Origin: Aminobacter aminovorans
Lineage (GTDB): Bacteria > Pseudomonadota > Alphaproteobacteria > Rhizobiales > Rhizobiaceae
Length of the DNA: 64,000 nt
Assembly: GCF_900445235.1 (NCBI RefSeq)
Contig: NZ_UFSM01000001.1
Span: forward strand, 2,867,501 to 2,931,500
Reading direction: 5' to 3'
Of the stretch, positions 61,699-64,000 are shown one piece after another (within the stretch, counting starts at the first letter, position 1; each line of letters begins with the position of its first letter). The notes under the pieces are model-generated. The model was not told where the DNA came from. It worked only from the letters and a program-made list of their open reading frames with translations, and searched no databases. Position numbers and translations under genes: made by a program.

Positions 61699-62496
61699 AT
61701 GACCTCGTTGCCTACAGTTTTCATTTCGCATGGCGGCCCCGACATCGTTTTGGCCGACACGCCGGCGCGCCATTATCTCGAAGGCCTTGCGGGCCTAATC
61801 GACAAGCCCAAGGCCATTGTCATCGTCTCGGCGCATTTCGAGACCGATGGGGTCGCCGTCGTCACCGATCCGAAGCCGGGCATGATCTATGACTTCGGCG
61901 GTTTTGCGCCGGAGCTCTACAAGATGGTCTATCCGGCGGCCGGCGAGCCTGCCTTGGCCGAAAGGGTGTTCGGCATGCTCGATCAGGCTGGTCTCAAGCC
62001 GCATACATTCGAGAAACGCGGCTACGACCACGGCACCTGGACGCCGCTCAAGCTGGCGTTCCCAGACGCCGACATTCCCGTGGTTCAGGTGTCGATCGAC
62101 CCCAGCCGCGACGCTGCCTGGCACTATGCCATCGGCAACGCGCTGGCGCCGTTGCGCAACGAAGGCGTGCTGCTGGTCGGCTCAGGCCATATCACCCACA
62201 ATCTGCGCGCCTATTTCAGCCGGCTCCGGCGCGGAGCCGAACCCGATCCGGCGCTGGCCGGCAAGGTGCGTGCGTTCACCGAATGGTTCGCCGACAAGCT
62301 GGCGAGCGGCGATACCGATGCGCTGCTGCACTGGAAGGACAAGGCGCCTTTCCCGGCCGAGAACCACCCGACCGACGAACATCTGATGCCGATCTTCTTC
62401 GCTTACGGTGCGGCAGGTGAGGGTGCGAAGGGTCGCCGGGTGCACGATTCAGTCGATCACGGCTTCTTTGCCAACGATTCATATCTGTTCGACTGA
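61699..62496 (+). CDS. DODA-type extradiol aromatic ring-opening dioxygenase
   Basis: The 265-residue protein has PTVFISHGGPDIVL (metal His), VIVSAHFET (second His), KRGYDHGTWTPLK (third) and VGSGHITHNLRAY. This is the LigB/DODA superfamily with an Fe2+ or Zn2+ site. Substrates may be catechol-like compounds; biological role unknown. Confidence 0.92.
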   Translation: MTSLPTVFISHGGPDIVLADTPARHYLEGLAGLIDKPKAIVIVSAHFETDGVAVVTDPKPGMIYDFGGFAPELYKMVYPAAGEPALAERVFGMLDQAGLKPHTFEKRGYDHGTWTPLKLAFPDADIPVVQVSIDPSRDAAWHYAIGNALAPLRNEGVLLVGSGHITHNLRAYFSRLRRGAEPDPALAGKVRAFTEWFADKLASGDTDALLHWKDKAPFPAENHPTDEHLMPIFFAYGAAGEGAKGRRVHDSVDHGFFANDSYLFD

Positions 62497-62546
62497 GCGT
62501 CGAGCCGCTAAATGATGCCGCTTCGATTGAATTGAAAGGGCATTCC

Positions 62547-62906
62547 ATGGAGCGGCTGGTCAAGGCTTTCCAGAACTCGGTGCGGGCATTCTCGCGACTG
62601 ATCCGCTCCGAGGCGGCATTCCAGCAGGAAATCATCCTGCTGGTCGCAGCCTTGCCGCTCGGCTGGTTCGTGGCCGGCACCTGGGGCGGCTACGCGCTGC
62701 TGATCGGATCGATCCTGTTCCTGATCACCGTCGAGGTGCTGAACACCGGTATCGAGGCGGCGTGCGATGCCGTCAGCCGCGAATTTAACATCGACATCCA
62801 GCTTGCCAAGGATTGCGGCTCGCTCGCCGTGCTCATTTCGATTGTCATCGTTCTGGGCGTCTGGGGCTTCGCCATCGTCGAGCGGATGCTCGGGTTTCCG
62901 ATCTGA
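62547..62906 (+). CDS. dgkA: Diacylglycerol kinase
   Basis: The 119-residue protein has three helices and the DgkA signature (SEAAFQQEIILLVAALPLG, ITVEVLNTGIEAACDAVS, AKDCGSLAVLISIVIV) with the Glu and Asp residues used in catalysis. It phosphorylates diacylglycerol in the inner membrane. GAAAGGG before ATG 62547. Confidence 0.94.
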   Translation: MERLVKAFQNSVRAFSRLIRSEAAFQQEIILLVAALPLGWFVAGTWGGYALLIGSILFLITVEVLNTGIEAACDAVSREFNIDIQLAKDCGSLAVLISIVIVLGVWGFAIVERMLGFPI

Positions 62907-62945
62907 GGGGGTATCCCCATATGTCGGTTACCAAAGGAGACCGAC

Positions 62946-63539
62946 ATGATCGACAAGACCGATACCCACCACCTCGAGGCGCGCGCGGGCTTGCCGGAGG
63001 ACCTGCGCTGGCTGGTCGACAAATATCCGCGCGAGGACTGGCGCGCCCACGACAACGTTCATGGCATGGCCTCGATGTGGCTGCAGCGCCACGACATGTT
63101 CCGCGAACTGGGCGGCATGCTGACCGCAGGCATCGGCGACTATCGCGAGGGCCGCATGGACGCCCCGCAATTCGCCCGCTGGTTTGCGCCGCGGCTGAAC
63201 CATTTCCTCGGCAATCTCGACGGCCACCACAATGTCGAGGACCATCACTACTTTCCGGTTTTCGCCAAGGCTGAAAGCAGGCTGAAGCGCGGCTTCGAGA
63301 TCCTCGACGCCGATCACCACCTGATCCACGAGGCGCTCGAGCGCAACGCCAGCTCCGCCAATGCGTTCATTCGGGCGCTGCAGGATAGCCAGGACCGGCA
63401 ACGTTTCGCCGCCGACGCCTATGCCGATGAGAATGCGCGCCTTGTCGCCATGCTGACGCGGCATCTGGAGGACGAGGAGGACCTGATCATTCCGCTCATC
63501 CTCGATCGCGGCGACCGGGAGTTGGTGGGCTCGGACTAA
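62946..63539 (+). CDS. Hemerythrin-like (HHE) domain protein
   Basis: The 197-residue protein has His and Glu ligands spaced along a four-helix bundle: HDNVHGMASMWLQRHDMF, LDGHHNVEDHHYFPVF, LDADHHLIHEALE and HLEDEEDLIIPLI. These suit a di-iron centre. Hemerythrin-like proteins bind oxygen, NO or iron. AAAGGAG six bases before the ATG. The stop overlaps the convergent DedA-type gene by 4 bp. Confidence 0.9.
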   Translation: MIDKTDTHHLEARAGLPEDLRWLVDKYPREDWRAHDNVHGMASMWLQRHDMFRELGGMLTAGIGDYREGRMDAPQFARWFAPRLNHFLGNLDGHHNVEDHHYFPVFAKAESRLKRGFEILDADHHLIHEALERNASSANAFIRALQDSQDRQRFAADAYADENARLVAMLTRHLEDEEDLIIPLILDRGDRELVGSD

Positions 63540-64000
63540 TCCTTCGGCTGCTTGCGGGCGATGTGGCGGGCCAGGAGCCAGGTTGCCAGCGCCACGGCCA
63601 TACCGATACCAAGTCCCAGAAGCAGCCGGTGGTGTGCCTTCAGCGTGTCGCCGAGGATGTGCTCGGCGCCGAGGCCGAATACGTAGCCGAGACTGACGAA
63701 GATGCCGGCCCAGACGAGCGCCGACAGGCCGTTGAGGGCAAGAAACATTGGAACCGGGATGCGCGACAGGCCCGCGGCGATGCCGCCGGCCAGGCGCATG
63801 CCGTAGACGTAGCGGTTGCCGAGAACGAACAGGTTGGGATGCGCCTGCACCAGGCGGAAGGCATGGCTGAAGCCGGGCCTGCGGCGCAGCAACCGCACCC
63901 ATTTGTGGTTGGAGAACCGTCGCCCTAGGACGAAGAACAGCGTGTCGCCAAGAAAGGCGCCTGTCGCCGCCACGGCAAAGGCGTTCCAGGGTTCGAAAAA
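63536..64000 (-). CDS. DedA-family membrane protein, 5' end cut by the window
   Basis: The frame is open to the window edge (FFEPWNAFAVAATGAFLGDTL), so the start lies beyond 64000. Motifs GAFLGDTLFFVLGRRF, then FVLGNRYVYGMRLAGGIAAGLSR with the conserved R and G residues, and a C-terminal helix are typical of DedA/VTT (SNARE-associated) proteins, which move lipids across the inner membrane. Confidence 0.88.
   Translation of the reverse strand, partial: FFEPWNAFAVAATGAFLGDTLFFVLGRRFSNHKWVRLLRRRPGFSHAFRLVQAHPNLFVLGNRYVYGMRLAGGIAAGLSRIPVPMFLALNGLSALVWAGIFVSLGYVFGLGAEHILGDTLKAHHRLLLGLGIGMAVALATWLLARHIARKQPKD

Noticed and set aside
1-64000. CRISPR arrays, rRNA operons, intact insertion sequences
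   Set aside because: No regularly spaced short repeats, no rRNA sequence and no transposase frame were seen on either strand.

Overview
The window looks like a chromosomal segment of a GC-rich alphaproteobacterium of the order Rhizobiales, most like Mesorhizobium or a close relative. This is inferred from protein content: a soluble FixL with FixJ, class II DAHP synthase, a BA14K-like protein, DUF1289 and DUF2059 proteins, a TIGR02281-type aspartic protease, CobT, and a clustered molybdenum-cofactor set. No rRNA, CRISPR array or intact transposase was found. One tRNA gene, tRNA-Val(CAC), lies at about 53.2 kb.

Region 1 (1 to about 14.2 kb) is a low-oxygen or dormancy-type stress island. It carries the C-terminal part of an acyl-CoA synthetase/acetyltransferase, a flavin-nucleotide-binding protein, FixL-FixJ, a DUF6455 protein, a CBS-BON protein, cytochrome b561, a VIT1/CCC1-like protein, a two-TM ion channel, two tandem-domain universal stress proteins, a DUF2267 protein, a phosphoribosyltransferase and a small cytochrome c. 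Ten palindromes of the FNR/FixK type (TTGAY-N4-RTCAA or one base away in most cases) lie in front of nearly every transcription unit. Six have their centre 56 to 67 bp from the start codon. Remnants of an Hsp20 chaperone, a P-type cation ATPase and a tyrosine integrase are also present. The integrase remnant abuts dusA, whose 5' end is strikingly A/T-rich compared with the rest of the gene. This fits an island integrated at dusA and now partly decayed.

Region 2 (15.5 to 22.7 kb) is a candidate amide-sensing and amide-catabolic locus. An NCS1-type permease fused through a Cys-rich linker to a histidine kinase is followed by a receiver-histidine kinase gene (frameshifted here), a convergent OmpR-type regulator, formamidase, an AmiS/UreI-like channel and an FmdB-type zinc-ribbon protein. 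A 10-bp-period direct repeat in the formamidase upstream region is a plausible regulator site.

Region 3 (22.7 to 46.3 kb) is mainly housekeeping: CobT, a multi-TM histidine kinase, a nuclease, GST, a uracil-DNA glycosylase-like protein, an Lrp regulator, an AlkD-like protein, a beta-hydroxyacid dehydrogenase, a polar amino-acid ABC importer (no ATPase in view), MobA/MobB, MoaA, MsrQ, MarR, MerR, rhodanese and an L,D-transpeptidase. A foreign-looking glycosyltransferase sits between moaA and its neighbour. It is flanked by diverged ~250-bp direct repeats that duplicate the 3' end of moaA.

Region 4 (46.3 to 52.6 kb) is an envelope region in decay. A GT25 glycosyltransferase and a PAP2 phosphatase are each cut by an in-frame TAG, around an intact LTA-synthase-like protein, a small lipoprotein and a BA14K-like protein. 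Region 5 (52.7 to 64 kb) returns to core genes: tRNA-Val, gph, rpiA, gor, DAHP synthase, a RES-Xre toxin-antitoxin pair, a diguanylate cyclase, GFA, a DODA-type dioxygenase, dgkA, hemerythrin and a DedA protein cut by the window edge.
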